Notes: generated by a model from the sequence alone, not told the origin. Positions 8,970-18,940 are shown, counted from the stretch's first letter. The stretch: DNA of 64,000 nt from Albibacterium sp035514885 (GCF_035514885.1 NZ_DATJCH010000013.1:1-64000), one strand, 5' to 3'. Translations and numbers: made by a program.

Positions 8970-10100
8970 ATGAAGTTTACTCTTAAAGCAAAAGATCCCA
9001 ATAGCAAAGCTCGTTTAGGTGAAATAGAAACTGCCCACGGCAATATTCAAACTCCAGTATTTATGCCTGTTGGTACTGCAGGTTCTGTGAAGGCGGTGCA
9101 TCAAAGTGAACTTTTAAACGATGTCAAAGCCCAAATAATTTTGGGTAATACATACCATTTATACCTCCGACCGGGTTTAGATATCCTTCAAAAGGCGGGA
9201 GGTTTACATAAGTTTAATAGCTGGAATAAACCGTTATTGACAGATAGTGGAGGCTTTCAGGTTTATTCACTAACGGAAGTACGAAAAATAAAAGAAGAAG
9301 GCGTAACCTTTCAATCTCATATTGATGGCTCAAGGCATCTCTTTACGCCCGAGCGTGTAATGGATATCCAGCGTATTATTGGTGCGGATATCATTATGGC
9401 GTTTGATGAATGCACTCCATACCCCTGCGATTATTCTTATGCCCGTAAATCAATGGATATGACCCATCGTTGGCTTAAGCGTTGCTGCGAGCGTTTCGAT
9501 GCAACTGAGCCTTTGTATGGTTATAACCAAAGTCTCTTTCCCATTGTTCAAGGATCAGTTTATAAAGATTTAAGAGAGAGGTCAGCAGAAAAGATTGCTT
9601 CATTTAACCGTGAAGGAAATGCAATTGGTGGACTATCTGTAGGAGAGCCAGCCGAAGAAATGTACGCGATGACAGAGATAGTCTGCAATATATTGCCCGA
9701 AGCTAAACCACGTTATTTAATGGGTGTTGGAACACCAGTTAATTTGCTTGAGAATATTGCATTGGGAATCGATATGTTTGACTGTGTAATGCCAACCAGA
9801 AATGCAAGAAATGGAATGCTCTTTACAAAAGAAGGGATCATTAATATTAAAAACAAGAAATGGGAAGATGACTTTTCACCAATTGACGAAAGTAGCGACC
9901 TATTTTCAGATCGTTTATATACTAAAGCTTATTTAAGACACTTAATACGTTCAAAAGAAATACTTGGTGCGCAAATTGCCAGTCTACATAATTTACATTT
10001 CTACCTTTGGTTAATGGAAGAAGCTAGAAATCATATTGCTGCCGGAACCTTTTATAACTGGAAGAACCAAATGACTAAAGTATTAGATCAAAAGATATAA
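8970..10100 (+). CDS. tgt: tRNA-guanine transglycosylase (queuine tRNA-ribosyltransferase)
   Basis: 376 residues, full length. It exchanges guanine 34 in the anticodon of Asp, Asn, His and Tyr tRNAs for preQ1 on the way to queuosine. Seen: TDSGGFQVYSL (Asp92), substrate-binding GGLSVGEP at 220-227, GVGTPVNLLENIALG, and the nucleophile Asp271 in MFDCVMPTRNARNG. The structural zinc site of E. coli Tgt (Cys-x-Cys-x2-Cys plus His) is not conserved: aligned positions 309, 311 and 314 are Ser, Leu and Asp, while His340 stays. The change is clean and the frame intact, so this is a lineage variant rather than decay. lptG follows 16 bp downstream. Confidence 0.96.
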   Translation: MKFTLKAKDPNSKARLGEIETAHGNIQTPVFMPVGTAGSVKAVHQSELLNDVKAQIILGNTYHLYLRPGLDILQKAGGLHKFNSWNKPLLTDSGGFQVYSLTEVRKIKEEGVTFQSHIDGSRHLFTPERVMDIQRIIGADIIMAFDECTPYPCDYSYARKSMDMTHRWLKRCCERFDATEPLYGYNQSLFPIVQGSVYKDLRERSAEKIASFNREGNAIGGLSVGEPAEEMYAMTEIVCNILPEAKPRYLMGVGTPVNLLENIALGIDMFDCVMPTRNARNGMLFTKEGIINIKNKKWEDDFSPIDESSDLFSDRLYTKAYLRHLIRSKEILGAQIASLHNLHFYLWLMEEARNHIAAGTFYNWKNQMTKVLDQKI

Positions 10101-10116
10101 AAGCGAAAGATACCTC

Positions 10117-11199
10117 ATGAAATTAACCATAATTGATAAGTATATCATTAAGAAATACCTAGGAACTTTTCTGTTCACGATGGCTATTTTCACGGTGGTT
10201 ATGGTAATTTTTGACGTATCAGAACGTTTAGATGATTTCCTGGAGCACAAAGCTCCGCTTTCAAAAATCGTCTTTGAGTATTATGCTGGCTTTATTCCCT
10301 TTTACTTAAATTTTCTATCGCCCTTAATCAATTTTATTGCTGTAATATTCTTCACAGCTAAAATGGCCGATCAAACAGAAATTGTTCCTATCCTAAGTGG
10401 AGGAATGAGTTTTAACCGCTTTCTACGTCCCTATTTTATTTCAGCCTGTCTGATCTTTATCGTAACTTTTGCTTTCAACCTGTATATTATACCTAAGACA
10501 AATAAGCTGAAAATAGAGTTCGAAAACATCTATGTAAAACCTAAAGATAGCAACACCAAGAATTCAACCCACATGCAAATCGATCCCAATAGCTTTGTTT
10601 TTATAGAAAGCTTTGATAATGATCGAAAGACGGGTTATAACTTTGTTTTAGAAATATTTGATGGACAGGAGCTGAAAAGCAAATTGATTGCAGATCAGAT
10701 TACATGGGATTCAGTGAAGAACAACTGGACAATCCTCAATTACAGCATAAGAAATATAGACAGCCTAAAAGAGGAGATGATTAAAGGGACCTCAAAGGAT
10801 ACAACTTTAGACATGAGTCCGAAAGACTTTGAAGTTTATGACAACATCTTTGATGCGATGGACATACATGAATTAAATACACGCATCGAGAAGGAGAAAA
10901 TGAGAGGGACCGGCTACATGGTCAATCTAAAATTAGAAAAGTTTAAACGTTTTATATACCCTTTTTCAGCATTTGTATTAACACTTATGGGGGTTGCGCT
11001 TTCCTCCAGAAAAGTTCGGGGAGGCATTGGTCTAAGTCTAGGTGTCGGTATAGCCCTCAGCTTCACCTACATTCTTTTTATCCAATTTGCGAATATGTTC
11101 TCCCTAAAGGGTGGACTCCCCCCTTTAATAGCTGTTTTAATACCAAACGTTCTTTTCGGTATTCTAGCAATATATTTAATAATAAAGGCACCAAAATAA
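10117..11199 (+). CDS. lptG: LptF/LptG family permease (YjgP/YjgQ)
   Basis: 360 residues with the LptG layout: three N-terminal membrane helices (about 17-39, 55-78, 100-122), a soluble periplasmic beta-jellyroll region (about 125-265), and three C-terminal helices (about 280-357). LptF and LptG with LptB2 extract lipopolysaccharide from the inner membrane. The opening segment IDKYIIKKYLGTFLF is characteristic. Closely spaced after tgt and before an EamA transporter, so a three-gene transcript is likely. LptF versus LptG is not resolved by sequence alone, and no partner is visible in the window. Confidence 0.87.
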   Translation: MKLTIIDKYIIKKYLGTFLFTMAIFTVVMVIFDVSERLDDFLEHKAPLSKIVFEYYAGFIPFYLNFLSPLINFIAVIFFTAKMADQTEIVPILSGGMSFNRFLRPYFISACLIFIVTFAFNLYIIPKTNKLKIEFENIYVKPKDSNTKNSTHMQIDPNSFVFIESFDNDRKTGYNFVLEIFDGQELKSKLIADQITWDSVKNNWTILNYSIRNIDSLKEEMIKGTSKDTTLDMSPKDFEVYDNIFDAMDIHELNTRIEKEKMRGTGYMVNLKLEKFKRFIYPFSAFVLTLMGVALSSRKVRGGIGLSLGVGIALSFTYILFIQFANMFSLKGGLPPLIAVLIPNVLFGILAIYLIIKAPK

Positions 11200-11209
11200 C
11201 AACACCAAC

Positions 11210-12109
11210 ATGTTTAAAGGCATATCCAAAAACACATGGTTACTTCATGTAACTGTGCTTATTTGGGGGTTTACCGGAATTCTAGGAGTATTGATTAACA
11301 CGACAGCACTTCATCTTGTATGGTATCGTGTTTTAATCGCCGCTCTGTCTTTACTGGCCTATCTCCTGATTAAAAAAAGACCTATCCGGGTAACTAAAAA
11401 ACAGCTCATTCAATACACTCTTACCGGTGGCGCAGTAGGTCTACACTGGGTTCTTTTCTTTGGCTCTATCAAAGTTTCAACCGTGTCGGTAACTCTAGTC
11501 TGCTTATCTTCTGTAACACTCTTTACTGCCTTCTTAGAACCGATCATTAAAAGACGAAAAATTGCCAAAATAGACATCATTACTGGGCTCACTATCATCT
11601 TTGGAATTTACCTCATATTTGCCTTCGAAACCAAGTATCTTCTCGGTATTATTTTGGGAATTCTTGCAGCATTTATCGCAAGTATTTTTTCAATTATCAA
11701 TTCCAATCTGGTCAGCAAAGGCAGTGCTACATTGATCGGATTCTATGAAATGCTTGGCGCTTTTTTTTGGATTTCATTATTTATGCTCATCACCAATCGC
11801 TTCGATAGAGGTCTTGTTCTTCATCAATCCGACCTATTATATTTAATCATTTTAGGAACAATTTGTACAGCTACAGCCTATGTATTAGCCATCGTTATCA
11901 TGAAAGAATTGAGTGCTTTTACAGTTGCGCTCGCAACCAATTTAGAGCCCATCTATGGAATCATATTGGCTTTGATATTTTTTGGTTCTGAAGAAAAAAT
12001 GAGTATCGGGTTTTATGTAGGTGCTAGTATTGTTCTAGGGACTGTCTTATTGTATCCATATTTCAAAAAAGCTTACGAGAAAAGGAAATTCAAATCACTG
12101 CCATTATAG
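11210..12109 (+). CDS. EamA/DMT superfamily transporter
   Basis: 299 residues with about ten hydrophobic helices in two repeats of five, the EamA arrangement. The first repeat begins LLHVTVLIWGFTGILGVLI and the second near 150. The Pro/Glu-rich end of repeat 2 (TNLEPIYGIILALIFF) is a family signature. Members move metabolites, amino acids or drugs across the inner membrane; the substrate here is unknown. It follows lptG by 10 bp and ends a run of plus-strand genes before a 485-bp gap. Confidence 0.87.
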   Translation: MFKGISKNTWLLHVTVLIWGFTGILGVLINTTALHLVWYRVLIAALSLLAYLLIKKRPIRVTKKQLIQYTLTGGAVGLHWVLFFGSIKVSTVSVTLVCLSSVTLFTAFLEPIIKRRKIAKIDIITGLTIIFGIYLIFAFETKYLLGIILGILAAFIASIFSIINSNLVSKGSATLIGFYEMLGAFFWISLFMLITNRFDRGLVLHQSDLLYLIILGTICTATAYVLAIVIMKELSAFTVALATNLEPIYGIILALIFFGSEEKMSIGFYVGASIVLGTVLLYPYFKKAYEKRKFKSLPL

Positions 12110-12594
12110 CAGATTCTTAGCAAGACAAGTTATTCACTACTATTCTTTGATATCAATAAACAATGTCAGAAATAGATACCGTATTAATTTTCTTTGGTTA
12201 GCCAAACGAAAAAATTATAAAGCATTTGCTATATATCCATTGCATAGAACAAAAAACCCAATAGTACTTTTCACAGATTTCATACTTCAACTCATTTAAT
12301 TCGGCAGATGACCATCACCATTCCGGATAAAAACAATTTAATAGACCTGCATTTAATTACTTCTACTTTCAGAAGATTACAAAAACTTAGTGTACATTCG
12401 ATTCAATTTTGAACGGACATAATAACCGCGACCAAAATCAAGAAAATGCTATAAATATGTCCATACTCTTTACTGATATATTTAAAATTCAAAGAATACT
12501 AAATTTTATAAAAATATAATAATCAGTTAATTATATAATCCATATATATAATTACTTAATAAAATAAATTAACAAATACTACATATATTAGCAT
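12110..12594. other. 485-bp intergenic stretch without a recognised gene
   Basis: I see no ORF with family character, RNA gene or clear hairpin here. Base composition becomes strongly AT-rich from about 12480 to the start of the next gene, including runs such as TATATATAAT, as in Bacteroidetes promoter regions, but I cannot point to an exact TAnnTTTG element. It may hold promoters for the large surface protein gene that follows. Confidence 0.6.
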
Positions 12595-15450
12595 ATGATG
12601 TTTATAGCTAAGAAAATATTACATTACAAATTATTAATCAGCTTTTTATATACATTTATATTAAGCATTAGTTATCATATTACTTTTGCCCAACTTATTA
12701 ACACAGACCAAGCACCACCTAGTGTAAAATGGAACCAAATCAATGAGCATGATTTTAACCTGATCTACCCTACCGAACTATACGAAGAAGCTCAGCACAC
12801 TGCAAATATCCTTAAAAGCAAGATCCAATACCTAAGCTCTGAACTTGGTATTAAACCAAGAAAAATAGATATCATTTTACAGAACAGGAATGTGGAAGGA
12901 AATGGATACGTCCAGCTTGCACCTCGAAAATCTGTGTTTTATACAACCTCTCCCCAAAAATCTGATCCATCAGATTGGGTTGAAAACCTTGCTATACATG
13001 AATACCGTCATGTTGTACAGATTGACAAATTGACAGGAAACATTCATTTTCCCTTCGAAGAACTAGGCTTTGCATTTTTTGGAATTGCTTTACCTACCTG
13101 GTTTTATGAAGGAGATGCAGTGCTGACCGAAACTCTTTATAGCAATGGTGGACGTGGAAGAATTCCTTCTTGGACAATAAACTTACGTGCGAACATTCTT
13201 CAAGGGAAAGCGTATAGCTATCAAAAAAACTACTTGGGTTCTATGAAAGATATTACTCCCGGTTATTATCAACTTGGTTACTTTCTGACAACAAAATTAA
13301 AAAGAGATTTTGGAGAAAACATAACCGAAGATCTGCTTTCCAGAATTGCCGACAATCCCTTACGTCTATACAATTTCTCACAATCTTTAAAAAAACTAAC
13401 TGGTTTTACAAGTAAAGAATGGCATGCACAAACTTTATCTGAATTAAGCAGTTTATGGCAACAACAGCAAGCCGATTTACATCCTAAAACCTATCCGACT
13501 ATTGAGCCAATTAAGAACAGATTTCCGGTAGTTTTCAGCAAACCCCAAATAGATAATCAGGGCAATATTTTGACCTTAAAACAAAGCTCTGAACAGGTCA
13601 GTACAATTGTAAAAATCAACGCCAATGGAGACGTCAAAGAACTCATAAAAACAGGGAAACAAAGCAACCCTCATTTCTCCTATGCATTTGATAAAATAAC
13701 TTGGGATGAAGTGCAAATGGATGGCCGTTTTAAACTCAGAAGCTACTCTGTAATTCATATATATAACATCAATACAAAAACCCATACTCAGCTAACCAAA
13801 AAGAGCCGGCTTTTTAGTCCGGATTTAAATAGTGATGCAACTAAAATTGCAGCAGTAGAAATCGATTTAAGCAATAAAAACTCTTTGGTTATTCTGGATG
13901 CTAATACAGGGAAAGAAACTTTGCGTATCGCTTCACCACAAAACAGAATGTTATCATCGATATCATTTGAAGAAAACAATAAGATATTAGCAGTTACCAG
14001 AACAGCAGAAGGTACGGGTATTATTGAATTCTCATTGACAGACAAAAGCAGCAAAATGTTAATCGATAAGCAAATTCAAGAAATCGCTGCACCTACTTAT
14101 ATCGATAATAGAATTATATTTCAGGCTCACTATAACGGGATAGATAATATTTATTCGCTCAACCTACTAAGCAAAGAAATTACACAGCTAACAAATGTAA
14201 AGTACGGAGCCTATGACCCTTTCTTCGATCCGAAAACAAATCAAATTTATTTTTCAAATTATGATGGTCGGAATTATATCATCAGCTATACATCTATAGA
14301 AAAAACAACCAAAACATCACTTTCAGAAATTGACGACACCTTCATTAGCTATTTTAAGCCGCTGCAAGAGGCCAAACATTTTAAAGTAACAAATGATAGC
14401 ACCTATCAAGAGATAATTCCGCAGACGCCCTATAAAGAGGTCAATAATCTGTTCAACTTCCATAGTTTATCAATAAATGATGGAAATTATGATGATCTTG
14501 AGAATTATAAACCAGGATTATTTTTATTGTCAAATAATTTAATGAATACAATGGCAGCCAAAATTGGAGCCAATTACGATCCTGATCAGCATGGCTTAAA
14601 CTATCATGCAGAAATACAATACAACCGTTACTTTCCTAAAATTACAATCGCCTACAGCAACAGATCTCAATTAAGTAACATCCGTCGTCCGGAAGATTCT
14701 CAGTTATATGCAGTTCGCTGGCGAGAAAATTATACGCAGCTTCAGGTCGAACTACCGTTTTCTTACAACCGTCTCAATCAAAACTACTCTCTCAAATTCC
14801 AAGTGGCAACTTCTTACACTAATCGCTATCAATTAGACAATACACTTTTTAATAAGATCCTTATTAAACAGGTTGAATTTCCAATGCGCTATCAACTTTC
14901 ATTGGGCAAGAATTCACGCTCCAGTGCATTAGACCTGGCCCCAAGGTGGGGACAAAATATCTCCATTGGATACACTAACTTTCCTTTCTCTAATATTAAC
15001 GGAGCTCGCTTCTTTTTACAATCCGCACTTTACTTTCCAGGTATTTTATCAAACCATTCCAGTCAGCTTCGTTTCAACTATCAGCATGGTGAAGGTGTTC
15101 TGGCTAACAGCAATGTAATACAAATGGTAAGTGGCTACGATCAGCTTCAGCTAACACAGCCAACAAATACTTTTTTTTTAAATTATAAATTTCCATTTGC
15201 CTATCCGGATTTCGAAATAGGTTCTATAGCATATATAAAACGATTAAAAGCAATTCTATTTGCCGATTATGAAGATATTGGAATCAAAAACTCGCTACAA
15301 CCAAGGACCTTCGGTGCAGAAATCAGGGCTGATATGAATCTTTTCCGATTCCTCTATCCTAATTTTGATCTGGGAGTGAAAGCCATTTACATCAATGAGA
15401 ATAATCCCAAACGATTTATTTTTCAATACAGCTTACGATATTCGTATTAG
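12595..15450 (+). CDS. Surface protein: metalloprotease-like domain, beta-propeller and outer-membrane beta-barrel
   Basis: 951 residues with a Sec signal peptide (about 1-33, ending ITFAQ). Residues 135-139 read HEYRH, an HExxH zinc site, followed at Glu172 (FYEGDAV) by a plausible third ligand, as in gluzincin (MA-clan) peptidases. Residues about 310-600 contain TolB/WD40-like propeller blades (for example NNKILAVTRTAEG and DNIYSLNLLSKEITQLT). The last 300 residues have alternating aromatic and polar strands and end RFIFQYSLRYSY, an outer-membrane barrel terminus. So it is probably an outer-membrane-anchored peptidase-like protein; activity and substrate are inferred only. It stands alone after a long AT-rich gap, and a LapA-like gene follows 30 bp downstream. 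Confidence 0.75.
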   Translation: MMFIAKKILHYKLLISFLYTFILSISYHITFAQLINTDQAPPSVKWNQINEHDFNLIYPTELYEEAQHTANILKSKIQYLSSELGIKPRKIDIILQNRNVEGNGYVQLAPRKSVFYTTSPQKSDPSDWVENLAIHEYRHVVQIDKLTGNIHFPFEELGFAFFGIALPTWFYEGDAVLTETLYSNGGRGRIPSWTINLRANILQGKAYSYQKNYLGSMKDITPGYYQLGYFLTTKLKRDFGENITEDLLSRIADNPLRLYNFSQSLKKLTGFTSKEWHAQTLSELSSLWQQQQADLHPKTYPTIEPIKNRFPVVFSKPQIDNQGNILTLKQSSEQVSTIVKINANGDVKELIKTGKQSNPHFSYAFDKITWDEVQMDGRFKLRSYSVIHIYNINTKTHTQLTKKSRLFSPDLNSDATKIAAVEIDLSNKNSLVILDANTGKETLRIASPQNRMLSSISFEENNKILAVTRTAEGTGIIEFSLTDKSSKMLIDKQIQEIAAPTYIDNRIIFQAHYNGIDNIYSLNLLSKEITQLTNVKYGAYDPFFDPKTNQIYFSNYDGRNYIISYTSIEKTTKTSLSEIDDTFISYFKPLQEAKHFKVTNDSTYQEIIPQTPYKEVNNLFNFHSLSINDGNYDDLENYKPGLFLLSNNLMNTMAAKIGANYDPDQHGLNYHAEIQYNRYFPKITIAYSNRSQLSNIRRPEDSQLYAVRWRENYTQLQVELPFSYNRLNQNYSLKFQVATSYTNRYQLDNTLFNKILIKQVEFPMRYQLSLGKNSRSSALDLAPRWGQNISIGYTNFPFSNINGARFFLQSALYFPGILSNHSSQLRFNYQHGEGVLANSNVIQMVSGYDQLQLTQPTNTFFLNYKFPFAYPDFEIGSIAYIKRLKAILFADYEDIGIKNSLQPRTFGAEIRADMNLFRFLYPNFDLGVKAIYINENNPKRFIFQYSLRYSY

Positions 15451-15480
15451 AATATCTATTTTAGCTTAAAATAAACCCGT

Positions 15481-15777
15481 ATGCGTGCTAAAATCATCTT
15501 CATTGTCATCATAACGGTCTTAGTGACTATTATTCTAATGAACAATACAGATACGGTTACCTTTTGGATCTTCGGCGACGTCCAAATACCGAAGTTAGCC
15601 ATGCTGGGCGTTTTATTTGCACTGGGCTTTCTTGTAGGATTTGTAGCAAGAGGAAAAAGAAAACGACTGGAACAGGAATTCACAATTGAGAAAATAAGCC
15701 CGGATACTCTAGCAAAGAATGATTACCCGGACCTTTCATCTGAAGACGGTTATTCAGATGAAGACTACATTAGATAA
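15481..15777 (+). CDS. LapA-domain small membrane protein
   Basis: 98 residues. Two membrane helices (about 4-20 and 37-58) with a short middle that includes NNTDTVTFWIFGDVQIPKL, the pattern of the LapA domain (formerly DUF1049). A basic stretch (RGKRKRLEQEF) and an acidic tail ending EDGYSDEDYIR follow. In E. coli LapA works with LapB in controlling LPS synthesis through LpxC, but many LapA-domain proteins have no assigned role. It abuts a convergent esterase gene with 1 bp between the two ends. Confidence 0.75.
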   Translation: MRAKIIFIVIITVLVTIILMNNTDTVTFWIFGDVQIPKLAMLGVLFALGFLVGFVARGKRKRLEQEFTIEKISPDTLAKNDYPDLSSEDGYSDEDYIR

Positions 15778-15778
15778 T

Positions 15779-16606
15779 TTAGTTACCGCTTTCAGCTTTT
15801 TTAAAGTATTCATTCATAAATACTATCTGATAAAGAATGGAATTTCTCCAGTAGTCCCAATTATGCGCACCAGGTTTGGTAAGATAGGTATGAGGAATAT
15901 TCCTCAATAGCAATTTATCATGTAATTCTTCATTTACTGCGTAAAAGAAATCAGAAGTACCACAATCTATCATGATTTCCAGAGAACCAGGTGTAAGCAG
16001 GTGAGTCAAATTAATTACTGTATTTTCTTCCCAAAGGCTGGAATTCTCAGCATAGCTTCCTAAACGTTTTGCCATATCCCAATTTAATGGAAACGGACGA
16101 ATATCAACACCACCTGATGTACTTCCTGCAGCTCCATAAACATCCTGATGTTTAAAAGCAAGGTATAAGGCGCCATGTCCACCCATACTTAAACCAATAA
16201 TTGCTCTACCCTTTCTGTCTTTACGCGTCTTAAGACTTTGATCGGCCCAATTAACCAATTCTTTTGAGACAAATGTTTCAAACTTAAAAGCAGGGTCTAA
16301 TGGACTATCCCAATACCAACTACCAAATCCACCGTCGGGACAAATAATAATAAGTGAATACTGATCAGCTAATTCTTTAACTACCGAAGCTTTGTTTACC
16401 CAATCACTGTAGTTGCCACTATAACCATGCAATAAATAGATTGTTGGAAACTCCTTTTTCGAGTCATAATCAGCAGGCAAAATAGTTACAGCCTTTATAT
16501 CCCGATTCATTGAGGGGCTAAAAACAGATACGGTATCCACCTTTGCGGCAAATGCTGCATATGTGGACAGAAGAAAAAATAAAACAGAGTAAATAATCTT
16601 TTTCAT
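15779..16606 (-). CDS. Secreted alpha/beta-hydrolase esterase (EstA/XynZ-type)
   Basis: 275 residues, with a signal peptide about 1-20 (LFFLLSTYAAFAA). The alpha/beta-hydrolase nucleophile elbow is GLSMGGHGALYLA, the acid is likely Asp in DCGTSDFF, and the His is in KPGAHNWDYWR near 255. The HGYSGNYSDW oxyanion segment and the overall pattern match esterase D/feruloyl-esterase-like proteins such as mycolyltransferase relatives. Probably acts in the periplasm or outside the cell on an ester substrate that cannot be named. It follows the lipoprotein gene on the minus strand by 23 bp. Confidence 0.83.
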   Translation of the reverse strand: MKKIIYSVLFFLLSTYAAFAAKVDTVSVFSPSMNRDIKAVTILPADYDSKKEFPTIYLLHGYSGNYSDWVNKASVVKELADQYSLIIICPDGGFGSWYWDSPLDPAFKFETFVSKELVNWADQSLKTRKDRKGRAIIGLSMGGHGALYLAFKHQDVYGAAGSTSGGVDIRPFPLNWDMAKRLGSYAENSSLWEENTVINLTHLLTPGSLEIMIDCGTSDFFYAVNEELHDKLLLRNIPHTYLTKPGAHNWDYWRNSILYQIVFMNEYFKKAESGN

Positions 16607-16629
16607 ACTTTTTGATTTTATTATAACTA

Positions 16630-17571
16630 TTATTGAACACCTTTAACATGCAACATAATCAATGTACTATGTGGCATACCTAATGTTGTACCAGGTTTTA
16701 TTTCCATCCAATTTTGCAAATAAACATCAATAATACCTTGTAAAACTCTCTCTCGTGATTCTTCAAACTCCGGACTGGTAATGAATTTTCCGACACTCAT
16801 TTTCCCATACTGATCTACCAATACTGAAAACGAATAGTAGAAATCCTTATACGCTTTATTAATTTCAATATCAAATTCCGGATATAGATACCTGTAAGCC
16901 AAACTTTTACCAATCGCTTCTCCCGGATCATATTCATATCTGCTAACACTCAGATTCTGATTAATACTTCGCAACTGAACACCATCTCTTGCAGAAAAAA
17001 CACTGTCTATTATTAAAGGATTTCGATTAGCTCGTTCAACTCTGCTTCGAATAAATACTGAATCGGCACGATTAGGCTTTCTTAATTCCTCTACCGTAGT
17101 TTTCAGACTATCCCGGATAAAACTCTCCGAATAGAACTTCATATAAACATTTGATAAACTCTCCTTAACTCGTAAGCCTTTCACACTCAGCCGTTGAAAA
17201 AGCATACTATCCTTATCCAGGCTTTTTACCCGAAACCATTCTGTACCAAAGTTAAAGATGGAATCATGATCATAATAGATTGGATACTCGCCCATCATAT
17301 TTAGTGTAGGACTATAAATTGAAACCGTATCATTATTAATAAAGCGAAGCATCCAAATTGGCTCTTGCTGAAATCCAATGGTATCAAATGACAAACCATT
17401 GTCAAAAGAACGACGTGCCTCATAAAAATCAATCCCGGCAATAGGTAAAAAAGGAGGTCTTTTGCCGTCTCTATTCCCTTTTGTAGGACCGGTACAGGCA
17501 GAAAAAAATACGACACAGAGGATAAATAATAAAATAATGTTCCGGCGTAATTCTGATAATTGTTCTTGCAT
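16630..17571 (-). CDS. Lipoprotein with a TonB-like C-terminal domain, function unknown
   Basis: 313 residues. The N-terminus has a membrane segment with a lipobox (VVFFSAC), so it is predicted to be lipid-anchored. The middle is rich in short beta-strand segments describing no known motif. The last 80 residues (SVLVDQYGKMSVGKF, then GIIDVYLQNWMEIKPGTTLG) follow the TonB/TolA C-terminal pattern with the Pro-Gly turn before the last strands. Bacteroidetes have many such proteins outside classical TonB transport. The start is 38 bp from the divergent Fe-S protein gene. I do not recognise a specific family. Confidence 0.7.
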   Translation of the reverse strand: MQEQLSELRRNIILLFILCVVFFSACTGPTKGNRDGKRPPFLPIAGIDFYEARRSFDNGLSFDTIGFQQEPIWMLRFINNDTVSIYSPTLNMMGEYPIYYDHDSIFNFGTEWFRVKSLDKDSMLFQRLSVKGLRVKESLSNVYMKFYSESFIRDSLKTTVEELRKPNRADSVFIRSRVERANRNPLIIDSVFSARDGVQLRSINQNLSVSRYEYDPGEAIGKSLAYRYLYPEFDIEINKAYKDFYYSFSVLVDQYGKMSVGKFITSPEFEESRERVLQGIIDVYLQNWMEIKPGTTLGMPHSTLIMLHVKGVQ

Positions 17572-17609
17572 ATGTACGCAAATATATCATTAATCCATAT
17601 ATTTGAAAT

Positions 17610-18905
17610 ATGATTAGTCAACTCATATTTGCAATTTTATTTATTGGAGCGATCGTCTTATTTACAATCAATGCCCGAAAAATAATTCGCAACATTAAGC
17701 TAGGTAGAAAAGAAAGTCGCAACGACCAACCAGCTGAACGTTTGAGAACAATGCTCTTAGTAGCATTCGGACAAAGGAAAATGTTTAAAAGACCTATTCC
17801 GGCTCTCCTGCATTTATTCGTTTACCTGGGTTTTGTAATCATCAATATTGAAATGCTTGAAATCGTTATTGACGGACTTTTCGGTTCTCACCGACTTTTT
17901 AGCATATTGGGTTCCTTTTACAATTTCTTGATAGCTTCCTTTGAGTGGCTCGCTCTATCCGTTCTACTAGGTTGTATTATATTTCTTATCCGTAGAAACA
18001 TAATTCATGTTCGTCGATTCTTCGGTGTCGAAATGACCTCTTGGCCAAAAACAGATGCCAACCTGATTCTTATCATGGAAATCCTATTGATGAGCGCATT
18101 CTTACTTATGAATGCCGCCGATTACAAATTACAGCTATCCGGCTCAGAACATTATGTTCTTGCTGGAAGCTTTCCGGTAAGCTCTACCCTAATAGGTATT
18201 TTACCCGATAATATAAATTCATTGATCATTTTAGAACGTAGCGCCTGGTGGTTCCATATAATTGGAGTCTTGGTCTTTTTAAACTATCTAGTTGTATCAA
18301 AACATCTGCATATCATCCTTGCTTTTCCAAATACTTATTTTTCAAATCTGGATCCTAAAGGCAAGTTCCCAGTAATGGAAAGCGTAACAACTGAAGTAAG
18401 AGCTATGCTCGACCCAAGCTTTACTCCTCCAGAACCAAGCGAAGAAATTATACGCTTCGGATCAAAGGATGTGGTTGATTTAAGTTGGAAAAGCTTACTT
18501 GATGCCTATACTTGTACAGAATGCGGTCGCTGCACATCAGTTTGTCCGGCAAACATGACCGGGAAACTTCTTTCACCACGGAAAATCATGATGGATACAA
18601 GAGATCGCATCGCTGAAGTTGGAAAGAATATTGATAAGAATGGAAAATTCGAACCCGATAACAAGTCTCTCCTTGATACATACATTACCCGAGAAGAGAT
18701 TTGGGCTTGTACCACTTGCAATGCTTGTGTAGAAGCTTGTCCGGTTACCATTGATCCACTAAAGATCATTATGGAACTTAGACAATTTGCAGTTATGGAA
18801 GAATCTCAAGCACCTGCTCCTATTAATGCTATGTTTTCAAATACTGAAAACAACGGTGCTCCATGGAAGTACTCTCAAGAAGATCGGGCCAATTGGAGTA
18901 AATAA
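17610..18905 (+). CDS. Membrane Fe-S oxidoreductase subunit (HdrC/GlpC-like with N-terminal membrane domain)
   Basis: 431 residues. About five N-terminal membrane helices (about 3-22, 68-90, 100-130, 150-170, 215-232) resemble a haem b/NarI-like membrane anchor. Then come two 4Fe-4S motifs: CTECGRCTSVCP near 298 and CTTCNACVEACP near 372. Such subunits pass electrons between the quinone pool and a CCG-domain partner, here the next gene. The pair is widespread in Bacteroidetes, but its donor and acceptor are not established as far as I know. The gap to the partner is 35 bp. Confidence 0.82.
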   Translation: MISQLIFAILFIGAIVLFTINARKIIRNIKLGRKESRNDQPAERLRTMLLVAFGQRKMFKRPIPALLHLFVYLGFVIINIEMLEIVIDGLFGSHRLFSILGSFYNFLIASFEWLALSVLLGCIIFLIRRNIIHVRRFFGVEMTSWPKTDANLILIMEILLMSAFLLMNAADYKLQLSGSEHYVLAGSFPVSSTLIGILPDNINSLIILERSAWWFHIIGVLVFLNYLVVSKHLHIILAFPNTYFSNLDPKGKFPVMESVTTEVRAMLDPSFTPPEPSEEIIRFGSKDVVDLSWKSLLDAYTCTECGRCTSVCPANMTGKLLSPRKIMMDTRDRIAEVGKNIDKNGKFEPDNKSLLDTYITREEIWACTTCNACVEACPVTIDPLKIIMELRQFAVMEESQAPAPINAMFSNTENNGAPWKYSQEDRANWSK

Positions 18906-18940
18906 CCCGAACCAAACAATTTACCTTAAACAAAAGAAAA

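Noticed and set aside
12110..12594. Small RNA or ORF in the 485-bp gap
   Set aside because: No stable hairpin with a T run and no frame of more than a few dozen codons with a plausible start was found by eye.
15719..15910. Plus-strand frame across the end of the LapA-like gene and the convergent esterase
   Set aside because: It overlaps two better-supported genes and its product has no recognisable feature.
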